Positions 36,215-45,475 of a DNA stretch of 64,000 nt are shown here, one piece after another. The DNA comes from Desulfosporosinus acidiphilus SJ4. Its GTDB lineage: Bacteria; Bacillota; Desulfitobacteriia; Desulfitobacteriales; Desulfitobacteriaceae. The notes under the pieces were generated by a model. That model ran no database searches, was not told where the DNA came from, and saw only the letters and a program-made list of their open reading frames with translations. Location: NCBI RefSeq assembly GCF_000255115.2, contig NC_018068.1, positions 2,265,977 to 2,329,976 of the forward strand. The letters are read 5' to 3'. A program made the translations under genes and the position numbers. The stretch's first letter is position 1. Each line of letters begins with the position of its first letter.

Positions 36215-36658
36215 ATGATGGAACAATGTTCATCTTTGGGAAAAACGGCTCTATTAATAGCCATGGCTGAAGGGGAGCTTATTGATACGTATGCTGCCTC
36301 TGCAAGAGATAAAGGATTTGCAGTAACTTACGGCAAAGTAGGTTCAATGGATATTCAGAAGATCATTGCCGCCATCGAAACCGCGGCCAGGCGTGAAGGA
36401 CTGGTGGATGAACGCTATCGCTCTCAGCATGCACTCTATCATGCTATCTTGGATGCCTTGCAAGGTCTGGGACGCGGTCAGATACAACTGGGTAATGTCT
36501 TGCGAACGGTTGGGTTGCGCTTTTCTATCGTTATTGGACCTCGAACGCTTAAAGATACTGATGATTTATGGCTTGCAGTTGGGATGTATGGGATGATCGG
36601 AGCGCCGATCAAAGGACATGAACATGAGGTTTGTGGGCTGGGTATCAATCATTTATAG
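36215..36658 (+). CDS. hutP: Hut operon antiterminator
   Basis: This 147-residue HutP-family RNA-binding protein matches Bacillus HutP in VGSMD, IIAAIETAA, YHAILDALQGLGRGQ, LRTVGLRFSIV and the C-terminal YGMIGAPIKGHEHEVCGLGINHL (seen in pieces). With L-histidine and Mg2+ it binds NAG triplets in the leader and lets transcription pass a terminator. The start is uncertain: ATGs at 36215 and 36218 or a GTG at 36203, none with a strong ribosome binding site. It lies directly upstream of hutH with a terminator between them, as in Bacillus. Confidence 0.93.
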   Translation: MMEQCSSLGKTALLIAMAEGELIDTYAASARDKGFAVTYGKVGSMDIQKIIAAIETAARREGLVDERYRSQHALYHAILDALQGLGRGQIQLGNVLRTVGLRFSIVIGPRTLKDTDDLWLAVGMYGMIGAPIKGHEHEVCGLGINHL

Positions 36659-36730
36659 TTAATCTATCAATACTGTATGAAATCATGGAAATTGCAATAG
36701 AATAGGGTATGCTCAGAGATGTTAGATGAC

Positions 36731-36776
36731 AGAGGGCTAAGCTGAAGACGAAAGTTTTCAGTTTAATCCTCTTTTT
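36731..36776 (+). terminator. HutP-controlled terminator between hutP and hutH
   Basis: AGAGG...CCTCT closes an outer stem, GCTGAA/TTCAG forms an inner one, and TTTTTC follows. Upstream and within it are repeated NAG triplets (ATAG, ATAG, TCAG, TTAG, ACAG), the type of target bound by HutP. It is placed exactly where the Bacillus HutP-regulated terminator lies. Confidence 0.65.
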
Positions 36777-36803
36777 CGTTGCTCTTAATTAGGAGGAATT
36801 TAG

Positions 36804-38354
36804 ATGAGTAAAATCGCAGAAACACAAATTGAAGTTGCCTTAGACGGAGAATCTCTGACCTTAGAGCAAGTGGCTGCAGTAGCAAGACATGGTGCCAGGG
36901 CGGTTTTAACGCCAAATGCTAAAAACAAGGTTCTTAAATCACGAGAGTTTGTGGAACAGCTGATTAATGATAATAAATCTGTTTACGGAATTACAACAGG
37001 CTTTGGAATGTTCAGCAATGTGGTTATTTCAACGGATGATGCCAAAAAGCTGCAAAGAAACCTGATTATGAGCCATTCCACAGGAGTGGGAGACCCCCTG
37101 CCGGCAGAAGTAGTGAGAGCAATTTTGCTTTTGCGTGCTAATGCTCTTGCCAAAGGGTATTCGGGAATTCGCTTAAAAACGTTAGAAACACTGCTAGAGG
37201 TATTAAATGCTGGGATAATTCCGGTTATTCCCGAAAAAGGCTCTTTAGGGGCAAGCGGAGATCTCGCTCCGCTCTCGCACATGGTTTTAGTTCTTCTTGG
37301 TGAGGGCGAAGCATTTTATCAGGGACGGCGCATGAAAGGAAAGGAAGCCCTGGATCTGGCCGGAATTAAGAAAGTGGCTTTAGAAGGAAAAGAAGGACTT
37401 GCCCTGATTAATGGAACTCAAATTATGACAGCTATTGCTGCTTTGGCTGTTCAGGATGCGGAGATACTTTGTCATTCCGCTAACATTACGGGTGCCTTGT
37501 CGTTAGAAGCTCTTGAAGGAATACTAGATGCTTTTGATCCTAAAATACATGCGGTTCGTCCTCACCGGGGGCAAATAGAAACAGCAGAAAAAATTCGTAC
37601 ACTCACGGCCGGAAGTACCTATGTTGCCGGGGAGCCGCGGCCTCGTGTTCAAGATGCTTATGCCTTGCGCTGTATTGCGCAAGTTCACGGCCCTTCGCAA
37701 GACGCTTTGGAATATGTCAAGAGGGTCGTAGAAACTGAAATTAATTCAGCAACGGATAATCCTTTAATATTTCCCGAGCAGGGAGACGTATTTTCGGGAG
37801 GGAATTTTCACGGCCAACCTATTGCTTTAGCTATGGATTTTCTGGGGATTGCTGTGGCAGAACTGGCCAATATTGCGGAGAGACGCTTAGAACGTTTAGT
37901 GAATCCCAATTTAAGTGGATTACCGGCATTTCTAACACCGGATGGCGGGTTGAATTCAGGATTTATGATTGTACAGTATGCTGCTGCTTCTCTAGTGTCT
38001 GAAAATAAAATTTTGGCCCATCCGGCCAGTGTCGATTCTATACCGTCTTCAGCCAATCAGGAAGATCATGTCAGTATGGGGACAATTGCTGCCCGTAAGG
38101 CCCGCAGTATTATCGAAAATGCGGCGAATGTTTTGGCAATGGAATTATTAGCAGCTTGTCAGGGCATTGATTTAAGAAGGAGAGCCGGGGAACTTCGCTT
38201 AGGTAAGGGCAGCCAAGGGGCATATAAGCTTCTTCGCTCCAGCGTAAGCACTCTTCACGAGGACCGAATTATGTATCCGGATGTTCAACAGGCCAAAGAC
38301 TTAGTTTCTTCAGGTAAACTTGTGGCTGCAGTCGAAGCTTGTCTCAATGAATAA
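36804..38354 (+). CDS. hutH: Histidine ammonia-lyase
   Basis: This 516-residue enzyme deaminates L-histidine to trans-urocanate. Ala-Ser-Gly in GSLGASGDLAPLSHM forms the MIO electrophile. FGMFSN, SSANQEDHVSMG and the C-terminal SLHEDRIMYPD are family blocks. AGGAGG precedes the ATG. It stands 146 bases after hutP, behind the regulated terminator. No hutU, hutI or hutG follows, so the further pathway is elsewhere. Length matches the family. Confidence 0.96.
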   Translation: MSKIAETQIEVALDGESLTLEQVAAVARHGARAVLTPNAKNKVLKSREFVEQLINDNKSVYGITTGFGMFSNVVISTDDAKKLQRNLIMSHSTGVGDPLPAEVVRAILLLRANALAKGYSGIRLKTLETLLEVLNAGIIPVIPEKGSLGASGDLAPLSHMVLVLLGEGEAFYQGRRMKGKEALDLAGIKKVALEGKEGLALINGTQIMTAIAALAVQDAEILCHSANITGALSLEALEGILDAFDPKIHAVRPHRGQIETAEKIRTLTAGSTYVAGEPRPRVQDAYALRCIAQVHGPSQDALEYVKRVVETEINSATDNPLIFPEQGDVFSGGNFHGQPIALAMDFLGIAVAELANIAERRLERLVNPNLSGLPAFLTPDGGLNSGFMIVQYAAASLVSENKILAHPASVDSIPSSANQEDHVSMGTIAARKARSIIENAANVLAMELLAACQGIDLRRRAGELRLGKGSQGAYKLLRSSVSTLHEDRIMYPDVQQAKDLVSSGKLVAAVEACLNE

Positions 38355-38412
38355 CCATGCCTTTTAGTGTGAATAAAAAAGGAGTTCGAGCCGAAAAGGA
38401 GAATTTAATAAG

Positions 38413-38448
38413 ATGATTAAATTATTGTTGAGGAGGAAAACCACATGA
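38413..38448 (+). CDS. Possible 11-residue leader peptide overlapping the cupin start
   Basis: AAAAGGAG precedes an ATG that encodes MIKLLLRRKTT and stops at a TGA overlapping the cupin ATG (ATGA). The ribosome binding site of the cupin gene (GAGGAGG) lies inside this frame. It would couple translation of the two. It may be chance, since the frame is short. Confidence 0.3.
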   Translation: MIKLLLRRKTT

Positions 38449-38792
38449 TTGTTGCACGAGAAAAAGACGCTCTGAGAAATAAACTCGAGGGCGACACAGT
38501 AAAGAATGTTTATAAAAAAGTCCTGGTATCTCCCAAAGAAGGTTGGGAAGGATACGTCATGCGGCTTTTTGATCTGGAAGCTGAGGGTTATACGCCTAAA
38601 CACAGCCACCCTTGGCCTCATATAAATTATGTTGTCAGAGGGAAAGGAATTCTCCATCTCGATGGGGTAGATCATGAAGTAGAGGCAGGTTCTTACGCTT
38701 ATGTGCCTGATAATGCAGTTCATCAATTCTCCAATCGAGGAGAAGAACTGTTTTCTATGATTTGTATTGTTCCGGAAGAAGGGGATAAGTAA
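38445..38792 (+). CDS. Small cupin-domain protein
   Basis: This is a 115-residue single-domain cupin. HSHPWPHINYVVRGKG is the first metal-binding motif (His, His), with Glu81-like and His92-like positions (EAGSYAYVPDNAVHQF) as the second. It is expected to bind a divalent metal. GAGGAGG lies nine bases before the ATG. It follows hutH by 90 bases. The family covers many small-molecule binders and isomerases, so no reaction can be assigned. A role in histidine degradation is only a guess from position. Confidence 0.85.
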   Translation: MIVAREKDALRNKLEGDTVKNVYKKVLVSPKEGWEGYVMRLFDLEAEGYTPKHSHPWPHINYVVRGKGILHLDGVDHEVEAGSYAYVPDNAVHQFSNRGEELFSMICIVPEEGDK

Positions 38793-38876
38793 GAATACTT
38801 TTGCAATAATAGGGAATTATTTTTTATAGAGGATTACGATTCATGTTCAGGAATATGGGCATGAATCTTTTTCTCC

Positions 38877-38905
38877 TTGACATATAGAATAGGGGGGTAT
38901 ACTAT
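38877..38905 (+). promoter_or_regulatory. csoR-copA promoter with CsoR-like operator
   Basis: A consensus TTGACA lies at 38877-38882 and TACTAT at 38900-38905 with a 17-base spacer. The spacer contains ATAGGGGGGTATAC, the G-tract typical of CsoR operators (GTAT-rich flank with a run of Gs). Bound CsoR would cover the promoter until Cu(I) releases it. Confidence 0.75.
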
Positions 38906-38924
38906 ATTGGCAAGAGGTGATTCG

Positions 38925-39269
38925 ATGAATAGTGATGAAAAGCAGGGGCATTCGTGTCCCGATTGTTACAACGCTAAGGGAACTTCCGGAGAACGGTTGA
39001 GCCATCATGATGATAAAACGATAAAAGAACTTGTGACTCGGATGAATCGCATCGAAGGTCAAATCCGGGGAATTAAAGGGATGATCGAACGGCACGTATA
39101 TTGTGACGATGTCCTTAACCAAATTTCTTCGGCTCAATCGGCGTTAGATGGAGCAGCACGTTTGCTTTTGGAAAAACATATGAAATCTTGTGTCAAAGAA
39201 CAATTGCAAAACGGAGAAACCGAGGTCGTCGATGAGGTCTTAAAGACGATTTTTCGTATGATTCGCTAA
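38925..39269 (+). CDS. csoR: Copper-sensing repressor CsoR
   Basis: This is a 114-residue all-helical CsoR/RcnR family protein. Cys60, His85 and Cys89 (HVYCDD, EKHMKSC) form the C-H-C Cu(I) site, and VTRMNRIEGQIRGIKGMI is the DNA-contact helix. An N-terminal extension with CPDC (11-14) and two His residues could be a second metal site, which is unusual. AGAGGTG precedes ATG 38925; a longer frame starts inside the promoter and is rejected. It is the first gene of csoR-copA-copZ and represses its own operon. Confidence 0.93.
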   Translation: MNSDEKQGHSCPDCYNAKGTSGERLSHHDDKTIKELVTRMNRIEGQIRGIKGMIERHVYCDDVLNQISSAQSALDGAARLLLEKHMKSCVKEQLQNGETEVVDEVLKTIFRMIR

Positions 39270-39299
39270 GAACTTTAGGTGGCGAAAGGAGGGATTAAT

Positions 39300-42056
39300 T
39301 TGAATGAAGAGGGTATTCGTAAAGAGATAACCATCGGAGTTTATGGTATGTCCTGTCAGCATTGTGTCAATCATGTCACCAAATTATTGTCGTCATTGCC
39401 GACGGTAGATCAGGTCAAGGTTTCATTGGAAGATTCAAAAGCGAGTTTTGTTGGTGATCCATCTCAGATAGATATGGATGCTCTGCGTCATGAAATTGAA
39501 GATGCCGGGTATTCCTTGGAAAAACCTGTTGACGAGACGGCGGAGGCAGCAGAATCATCGGGTTCAATTGAACCTCAGATAGCTGGCATTAGTCCTGATG
39601 AAGCAAGCGGCTCAAAGATTATTCCTCTTGAATCAATTTCTTTAACCCCCGAGGAGACAAAGCAACAATTTAAGATTAGCGGTATGACCTGTGCAAATTG
39701 TGCTTTAACCATTGAAAAAGGCCTTAAAAACATGCCGGGTGTCAGTTCTGCGGCTGTCAATTTTGCATCGGAGAAGCTGACGGTATCTATTGACCCTAAT
39801 CTTGTTCAAGAAGAAACAATCTTAGCCAAGATCAAAGACCTCGGCTATGGTGCTCAAAGTGAAGATGCAGGCAAACAACAATTTAAGGTAACCGGCATGA
39901 CCTGTGCGAACTGTGCCCTGGCCATTGAGAAGAAACTTAAGGGTACCGAAGGGGTTCAAAAAGCTTCAGTCAATTTTGCAAATGAGACGGTTAGTGTTGA
40001 ATTTGATCCCGGTGTTGTCACAATGGGGGAAATTTTTCAGCAGGTGCGTGATGCTGGATATACTCCTCTGGAGACTAAGGATGAGAACCAGGATGATCGT
40101 ATAGCAATTCAACAGCGCAATTGGCTTATATTCAGTGCTGTCCTCTCTCTGCCGATTATGCCGCTGATGTATCTTCACATGACTAGACCTTTAATGTATT
40201 TAATTCTTGCTTTGGCTACAATTGTTCAATTTACTGCGGGTTGGACCTTCTACCGGGGAGCCTATCACGCTTTGAAAAATCGCTCGGCTAATATGGATGT
40301 GTTAGTAGCCCTTGGGATCACCGCTTCTTATGGCTATAGTTTAATGACAACGCTGCATATGTTTTTCCCTGTCTTGTTCTTTAAGGGACCTAATTTCTTT
40401 GATACTTCTGCCTTGCTGATCACGTTTGTGCGTTTTGGCAAGTACCTGGAAGCAAAGGCCAAAGGCCGTGCGGGACAAGCCCTAAAACGTTTGCTGGAGC
40501 TGCAGGCGGATAGAGCGCGTTTGCTGATCAATGGAGAAGAAAAAGAAGTAGCCGCTTCTGACTTGAAAATTGGCGATATTGTCTTCGTCAAATCAGGTGA
40601 AAGAATCCCAGTGGATGGTGAAATTGTGGAAGGTCAAGGAAGTATTGACGAAGCAATGTTAACCGGGGAATCTATTCCGGTTGATAAGGGGGTCGGCGAT
40701 GCTGTCATTGGAGCAACCATAAACCGTTCCGGGAGCATTAAAGTAAAGACTACAAAGACGGGACAAGATACTGTTCTTTCCGGAATCATTAAAATGGTTG
40801 AGGATGCTCAAGGAGTTAAGCCTCCGATTCAGCGTTTGGCTGATACCATCTCAAACTACTTTGTTCCCGCGGTGGTTTCCATATCCCTCATAACATTTAT
40901 AATCTGGTATTTTGGTTTGCACAGGACGTTTGTTTTCGCTTTCACGGCTGCTATTGCGGTTTTGGTCGTTGCTTGCCCTTGTGCCTTAGGCTTAGCAACC
41001 CCGACTGCCATTATGGTGGGCAGCGGAGTCGGCTTAAACCGCGGGATATTATTCAAATCTGCGGCTGTCCTCGAAGGAATTGCTCATTTGCAAGCCATTG
41101 GATTTGATAAAACCGGTACCTTAACTAAAGGAACTCCCGAAGTGACGGATATTATTCCTTTTGCTAATTATACGAAACAAGAGCTATTAAGCATTGCTGC
41201 TGCAGGTGAACATCCCTCAATTCATCCTTTGGCCCAAGCTGTTGTCACAGCGGCTAAACAAGAACAGTTGAACATTGAGGAGGTCTCTGATTACCATGAA
41301 GAGGCGGGTTACGGAGTTTCATGCCTGCTCAGCGGACAACAACTGTTCATCGGCAACCTTAAACTGATGAATAAATATCAGGTAGATGTGGGAGATGCAC
41401 AAAGTGATTTTCAACGTTTGGCTGATCTTGGACGTACAACGAGTTTTATCGCTTTAGGCGGTAGTGTGATTGGTTTAATTGCTCTGGCGGATGTGGTTAA
41501 AGAAAGCACGAAAGAGGCTCTTGCCAGACTGCATCGTCTCGGTTTGAAGACCTTTATGATTACCGGTGACAATAATAAGGTGGCCCAAGTTGTTGGCGAG
41601 CAAGTGGGGATTGGTGAGGTTATTTCCGAAATCCTGCCCCAGGATAAAATCAATATTATTAAACGTTATCAAGATCAAGGGTTCAAGGTGGCGATGGTGG
41701 GAGACGGAATTAACGATGCTCCGGCTCTGGCTCAATCGGATGTGGGGATTGCCATTGGCTCGGGAACGGATGTTGCTAAGGAAACCGGCGACGTGGTTTT
41801 GGTCCGCAATGATCTTCTGGATGTAGAACGGGCTATTCGCTTAGGAAGAAAAACCCTTAGCAAGATTAAACAAAATCTGTTTTGGGCTTTAATTTATAAT
41901 ACTATCGGAATTCCCATTGCAGCCGGAGTTCTTTATCCCTTAACAGGGCAGCTTTTGCCTCCGGAGTGGGCAGGTCTGGCTATGGCCTTTTCATCGGTCT
42001 CTGTTGTAACCAGTTCACTGTTGCTGAGACGGTATGATAAATCGCTCATGAACTAA
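39300..42056 (+). CDS. copA: Cu(I)-exporting P1B-type ATPase with three metal-binding domains
   Basis: This is a 918-residue integral membrane ATPase. Three heavy-metal-associated domains (GMSCQHC, GMTCANC, GMTCANC) precede eight membrane helices. CPC in [13 protein letters not shown] marks Cu(I) transport, with [15 protein letters not shown] and [10 protein letters not shown] as phosphorylation and nucleotide blocks. It pumps Cu(I) out of the cytoplasm. The start is the TTG seven bases after AGGAGG, since the nearby ATG is out of frame. The two GMTCANC domains are more alike than the first, suggesting internal duplication. It follows csoR by 30 bases. Confidence 0.95.
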   Translation: MNEEGIRKEITIGVYGMSCQHCVNHVTKLLSSLPTVDQVKVSLEDSKASFVGDPSQIDMDALRHEIEDAGYSLEKPVDETAEAAESSGSIEPQIAGISPDEASGSKIIPLESISLTPEETKQQFKISGMTCANCALTIEKGLKNMPGVSSAAVNFASEKLTVSIDPNLVQEETILAKIKDLGYGAQSEDAGKQQFKVTGMTCANCALAIEKKLKGTEGVQKASVNFANETVSVEFDPGVVTMGEIFQQVRDAGYTPLETKDENQDDRIAIQQRNWLIFSAVLSLPIMPLMYLHMTRPLMYLILALATIVQFTAGWTFYRGAYHALKNRSANMDVLVALGITASYGYSLMTTLHMFFPVLFFKGPNFFDTSALLITFVRFGKYLEAKAKGRAGQALKRLLELQADRARLLINGEEKEVAASDLKIGDIVFVKSGERIPVDGEIVEGQGSIDEAMLTGESIPVDKGVGDAVIGATINRSGSIKVKTTKTGQDTVLSGIIKMVEDAQGVKPPIQRLADTISNYFVPAVVSISLITFIIWYFGLHRTFVFAFTAAIAVLVVACPCALGLATPTAIMVGSGVGLNRGILFKSAAVLEGIAHLQAIGFDKTGTLTKGTPEVTDIIPFANYTKQELLSIAAAGEHPSIHPLAQAVVTAAKQEQLNIEEVSDYHEEAGYGVSCLLSGQQLFIGNLKLMNKYQVDVGDAQSDFQRLADLGRTTSFIALGGSVIGLIALADVVKESTKEALARLHRLGLKTFMITGDNNKVAQVVGEQVGIGEVISEILPQDKINIIKRYQDQGFKVAMVGDGINDAPALAQSDVGIAIGSGTDVAKETGDVVLVRNDLLDVERAIRLGRKTLSKIKQNLFWALIYNTIGIPIAAGVLYPLTGQLLPPEWAGLAMAFSSVSVVTSSLLLRRYDKSLMN

Positions 42057-42097
42057 GTGTGGCCGTTTTGGTTTGCCAAAACCTTAAGTGTTAATTT

Positions 42098-42134
42098 TTC
42101 TCACAAGGGCATATTAGGTTTTCCTTTGTGAGAA
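42098..42134 (+). terminator. Hairpin between copA and copZ
   Basis: TTCTCACAAGG and CCTTTGTGAGAA form an 11-bp stem without T-run. It could partially terminate transcription or protect the copA 3' end so that copZ is expressed at a different level. Confidence 0.45.
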
Positions 42135-42181
42135 CGTATAAACGTAGAAGATACTTTATGAAGTTATGGAGGTGAAACATA

Positions 42182-42382
42182 ATGAGCCAAACCATTCTGA
42201 AAGTTGAAGGTATGACTTGCAATCATTGCAAAATGAGAACTGAAAAAGCGTTGCAAGCAGTTAGTGGAGTTGAAAGCGTTAAGGTCGATCTTGAAGCTAA
42301 AGAAGCGGTTATTACGGGAAGCGCGGATCGTGCCAGTCTTGTAAAAGCTGTTCAAGACGCAGGGTATACCGTGGTTGAATAA
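42182..42382 (+). CDS. copZ: Copper chaperone CopZ
   Basis: This is a 66-residue heavy-metal-associated (HMA) domain with GMTCNHC as Cu(I) site and the usual babbab pattern. It delivers Cu(I) to CopA. TGGAGGTG lies seven bases before the ATG. It is third in the csoR-copA-copZ order, 125 bases after copA, with an intercistronic hairpin in between. Length and sequence are typical. Confidence 0.94.
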   Translation: MSQTILKVEGMTCNHCKMRTEKALQAVSGVESVKVDLEAKEAVITGSADRASLVKAVQDAGYTVVE

Positions 42383-42410
42383 AGCAAATCTTATAATGAT
42401 TTTTCTTTCG

Positions 42411-42457
42411 GGGGAGTATCACTCAGGCTTTTTGAAGTTGAGTGGACTCCCCTCTTT
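42411..42457 (+). terminator. Terminator of the copper operon
   Basis: GGGGAGT and ACTCCCC form the outer stem, CACTCA and TGAGTG the inner one, followed by TCTTTCC. Confidence 0.75.
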
Positions 42458-42534
42458 CCTTTTGGTTTGTATGAGAACTCCATGTAATTAAGGAAACTAA
42501 AGTATGCCAATTAAAAATAACCGAGCGCAAAGTC

Positions 42535-42690
42535 TCGGTTATCGGAGTGAACTCGTTCAGCTACAGCTGAACCTGAACCTCGGGGCTTCGGTGACGAAAG
42601 TGTCCTGTGGACAGTTTGCCGAAAGCGCCCAGCCAATAATAAATGCTATCGCGCTGAAGGATGGACTCTAACCCCACTACAACCCCAAAA
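42535..42690 (+). repeat. IS605-end-like repeat family B, copy 1
   Basis: About 155 bases with GAACTCGTTCAGCTACAGCTGAAC, a GC-rich structured middle (CGGGGCTTCGGTGACGAAAG, GTCCTGTGGAC) and an end GGACTCTAACCCCACTAC. The first block recurs at 45262 and as a fragment at 23671. The layout resembles the structured right end of IS605-type elements, but no transposase or TnpB is present. Confidence 0.5.
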
Positions 42691-42696
42691 TCACTT

Positions 42697-43278
42697 CTAT
42701 AGCTGCCCTTTTAAGCCGATACTTTCAGCCACACTTTGCATCCCTTTAATAGTCTCTCCAATAATATAGTCGAGTTCCATGCTCAACATATTTGCGCCCT
42801 GCTCAATGACTTCTCGGTTAACTCCGGCAGCAAAGCTCTTCTGTTTCCATTTCTTTTTAACGGATTTCACTTCAAGATCGAGAATGCTTTTGCTTGGCCG
42901 CAAGAGAGCAGTGGCTGCGATGAGGCCTGTTAGTTCATCAATGGTGTATAATACTTTTTCCATGGTATGAATAGGTTCAACATTGCTGCATAACCCCCAG
43001 CCGTGACTTTGAACCGCATGGATATAGTCTTCAGGCAGGTTGTGTTCTGTCAGTATTTCGTGTGCTTTCAAGCAGTGTTGTTCAGGGTACATTTCATAAT
43101 CAATGTCGTGCAGCAACCCAATGATGCCCCATTTTTCCTTATCAGGTTCACCAAGAAGGCCGGCAAAATGCAGCATAACAGCTTCAACGGACAGGGCGTG
43201 GATAATCAGGCTGTCACTCTTATTATATTTTCTTAAAAGATCATAGGCTTGTTCTCTGGTTGGTCTTGTCTGTTCCAC
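42697..43278 (-). CDS. HD-domain hydrolase
   Basis: This is a 193-residue HD-domain protein. The metal ligands are seen in IIHALSVEAVM (His), LLHDIDYEMYPEQH (His-Asp) and a later VLYTIDELTG (Asp). Such small HD proteins are phosphohydrolases or nucleotidases acting on unknown substrates. The ATG is 43278 with GGAAAAGAGG upstream. It is monocistronic and its 3' end adjoins the family B repeat. There is no DHH, GGDEF or sensor domain, so cyclic-nucleotide turnover is not implied. Confidence 0.85.
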   Translation of the reverse strand: MEQTRPTREQAYDLLRKYNKSDSLIIHALSVEAVMLHFAGLLGEPDKEKWGIIGLLHDIDYEMYPEQHCLKAHEILTEHNLPEDYIHAVQSHGWGLCSNVEPIHTMEKVLYTIDELTGLIAATALLRPSKSILDLEVKSVKKKWKQKSFAAGVNREVIEQGANMLSMELDYIIGETIKGMQSVAESIGLKGQL

Positions 43279-43463
43279 GATAGATGCCTCTTTTCCCTTA
43301 GTGTTTAAAAAAATACTAAACGTTTCTCCCTTTTATGTCAACCTTGTCTCTAAGCAGTTTTTCGTTGATGTTTGAAAGGGATGTGATTATAATGGGAACA
43401 TAAGTTCTGTTAAATGCAAATAGGTGTACTGCTCAACCTCCATAAACAGGCGGTGTTATTACT

Positions 43464-44717
43464 ATGGCGAAACAATATATTTTTCATATCGATGCTAATT
43501 CTGCTTACCTTTCCTGGGAAGCCTCATATCGGCTTCAGAAGGGGGAATCCCTGGATTTGCGGACAGTTCCGGCAGTTGTTGGGGGCGACCCAAGCACTCG
43601 ACATGGCATCGTACTTACAAAGTCGATTCCTGCTAAAAAGTTTAACATTCAAACGGGTGAAACTCTTTACTCGGCGTGTCAAAAGTGCCCGGAGTTAATT
43701 ATTGTCCGCCCCAATTATACTCTATATCGCCAGTGCAGTGATGCTATGGTTGAGATACTCCAAGAGTATAGTCCTTTTATTCAGCGGTTTTCCGTTGACG
43801 AATGTTTTTTGGATTTTTCCGGAATGGATCTGCGCTTCCAGGACCCCCTAAAAACGGCCTTCGAGATCAAAGAACGAATAAAAAATGAGCTGGGGTTCAC
43901 TGTGAACATTGGAATCTCCACCAATAAACTATTGGCTAAAATGGCTGGAGAACTTAAAAAACCGGATATGGTTCATACCATCTTTCCTGAAGAAGTACCC
44001 CAAAAAATGTGGCCTCTGCCGGTTGAGGAACTTTTTATGGTTGGAAGAGCGACTTCTAAAAAGCTTCGATCTCGGGGAATTCGAACGATTGGGGAATTGG
44101 CCAACTTTGACCTAAGGCTTCTTAAGCTGTTTCTTAAATCCCATGGGGTTTTAATCTGGAATTATGCCAATGGCCTTGATTATTCTCCTGTTCGACCGGG
44201 TGGTTCTATTGAAGTGAAAGGTATGGGCAATTCTACAACCATTCCCTTCGATGTAGAGGATCGGAGGAATGCTCATCTTGTCCTTCTTTCGCTCACTGAA
44301 TCTGTAAGTGCCCGGCTGCGCCAGGCTAATTTATTAGGACGATTAGTATCCATATCGTTTCGAACCCATGAATTTTATAGTTGTTCCCACCAGCAAAAAC
44401 TTTTTAATGCTACGGATTGTACTGATGAACTCTGGGAAATAGCCTGTAAACTTTTCGATGAATTATGGGATAACCAACCCCTTAGACATGTGGGACTGCG
44501 TGTATCCGAACTTTGCCAAAATGACTTTTATCAAACCGCTTTATTTGGGAAGAATTTTGCTAAACGGCGTAAGGTAGACAGTACCGTTGATGTCATCAGA
44601 GAGAAATTTGGGTCCGCTGCGATTTTTAGATCAGCTTTTCTGCACAGCGGGCTTCATTCAATAACCGGCGGTGTCATTGAAAATGAGGATTATCCTATGA
44701 TGACAAGTCTTTTATAA
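43464..44717 (+). CDS. Y-family DNA polymerase, non-canonical DinB-like clade
   Basis: This 417-residue Y-family polymerase has catalytic Asp10 (HIDANSAYLSW) and the Asp112-Glu113 pair in FSVDECFLDF. The thumb has helix-hairpin-helix MVGRATSKKLRSRGIRTIGELA, followed by the little finger. The first motif differs from standard DinB (HVDMDxFYASVE): it has Asn12 and Ala14, and Tyr15 as presumed steric gate. It belongs to a Clostridial clade distinct from the true DinB that lies 2 kb downstream. Lesion bypass is expected from family knowledge. No LexA-type box was recognised upstream. Confidence 0.9.
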   Translation: MAKQYIFHIDANSAYLSWEASYRLQKGESLDLRTVPAVVGGDPSTRHGIVLTKSIPAKKFNIQTGETLYSACQKCPELIIVRPNYTLYRQCSDAMVEILQEYSPFIQRFSVDECFLDFSGMDLRFQDPLKTAFEIKERIKNELGFTVNIGISTNKLLAKMAGELKKPDMVHTIFPEEVPQKMWPLPVEELFMVGRATSKKLRSRGIRTIGELANFDLRLLKLFLKSHGVLIWNYANGLDYSPVRPGGSIEVKGMGNSTTIPFDVEDRRNAHLVLLSLTESVSARLRQANLLGRLVSISFRTHEFYSCSHQQKLFNATDCTDELWEIACKLFDELWDNQPLRHVGLRVSELCQNDFYQTALFGKNFAKRRKVDSTVDVIREKFGSAAIFRSAFLHSGLHSITGGVIENEDYPMMTSLL

Positions 44718-44836
44718 AGGAAAAAATTGTCCTTAGCTATAAGGAGGGATTTCCCGATTTGCCTTGAATATCAGGGTAAGGAATTTTCTTGATTATTAAT
44801 ATCCCTGCAAATTCGGAAACAAGGGGGAGAAACAAA

Positions 44837-45259
44837 ATGAGTTTGAAAATTCAGTGCGACTGTTCAAATATCAGATGGGATCTTGTATCTCAGACTTTGA
44901 AATTAGTTGGCATGGCAAGTTATGCGCCGGAAATTCATAAGAAAGCTTTTGAGAATAGTCATACGGTGGTTTTTGTTTTTGATGACGAAAAGTTGGTTGG
45001 TTTTGGCCGCGCTATCTCCGATGGGGCTTATCAGGCGGCTTTGTATGATTTGGCCATACTGCCTGAATACCAAGGAAAAGGAATAGGGAGGATGATCGTA
45101 AATACCATTAAAAGGTCTCTTCCCAACTGTAACATTATTTTGTATGCAGCCCTGGGAAAAGAAGGTTTTTACGAAAAACTTGATTTTAGGAAAATGAAGA
45201 CAGGAATGGCCTTATTTCACAACGCAGCAGAAATGAAGGACAAGGGTTTTACGGAGTGA
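44837..45259 (+). CDS. GNAT-family N-acetyltransferase
   Basis: This is a 140-residue acetyltransferase. The acetyl-CoA-binding motif A reads LAILPEYQGKGIGRMIV, preceded by a strand (ALYDLA), with a C-terminal GFYEKLDFRKMKTGMALF. AAGGGGGAG precedes ATG 44837, and an upstream in-frame start lacks support. The substrate cannot be read. It lies between the two Y-family polymerase genes but has its own ribosome binding site and a 120-base gap, so an operon is uncertain. A repeat of family B follows its stop directly. Confidence 0.88.
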   Translation: MSLKIQCDCSNIRWDLVSQTLKLVGMASYAPEIHKKAFENSHTVVFVFDDEKLVGFGRAISDGAYQAALYDLAILPEYQGKGIGRMIVNTIKRSLPNCNIILYAALGKEGFYEKLDFRKMKTGMALFHNAAEMKDKGFTE

Positions 45260-45261
45260 AT

Positions 45262-45358
45262 TCGTTCAGCTAAAGCCGAACATCAGGGCTTAAGATGGGG
45301 ACTCTACCCCACCAGAAGTTTACGAAGGACCTAACCCCACTTACAAGAAATGGGTATC
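45262..45358 (+). repeat. IS605-end-like repeat family B, copy 2
   Basis: ATTCGTTCAGCTAAAGCCGAAC at the left matches the start of the 42535 copy, followed by CAGGGCTTAAGATGGGGACTCTACCCCA. The right end CCCCACTTACAAGAAATGGG is a palindrome like those at 35075 and 57087. It has no coding content. Confidence 0.5.
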
Positions 45359-45475
45359 GTAAAACTGGATAAATAATTTGAATTGAATTAAATTAAAAGT
45401 TCGCTTATCAATGTGAGGCTTGATCGATAATAACAAGTTCACGTCCTCGGCGAAGGGAAAGGAATAGGTTAATTG

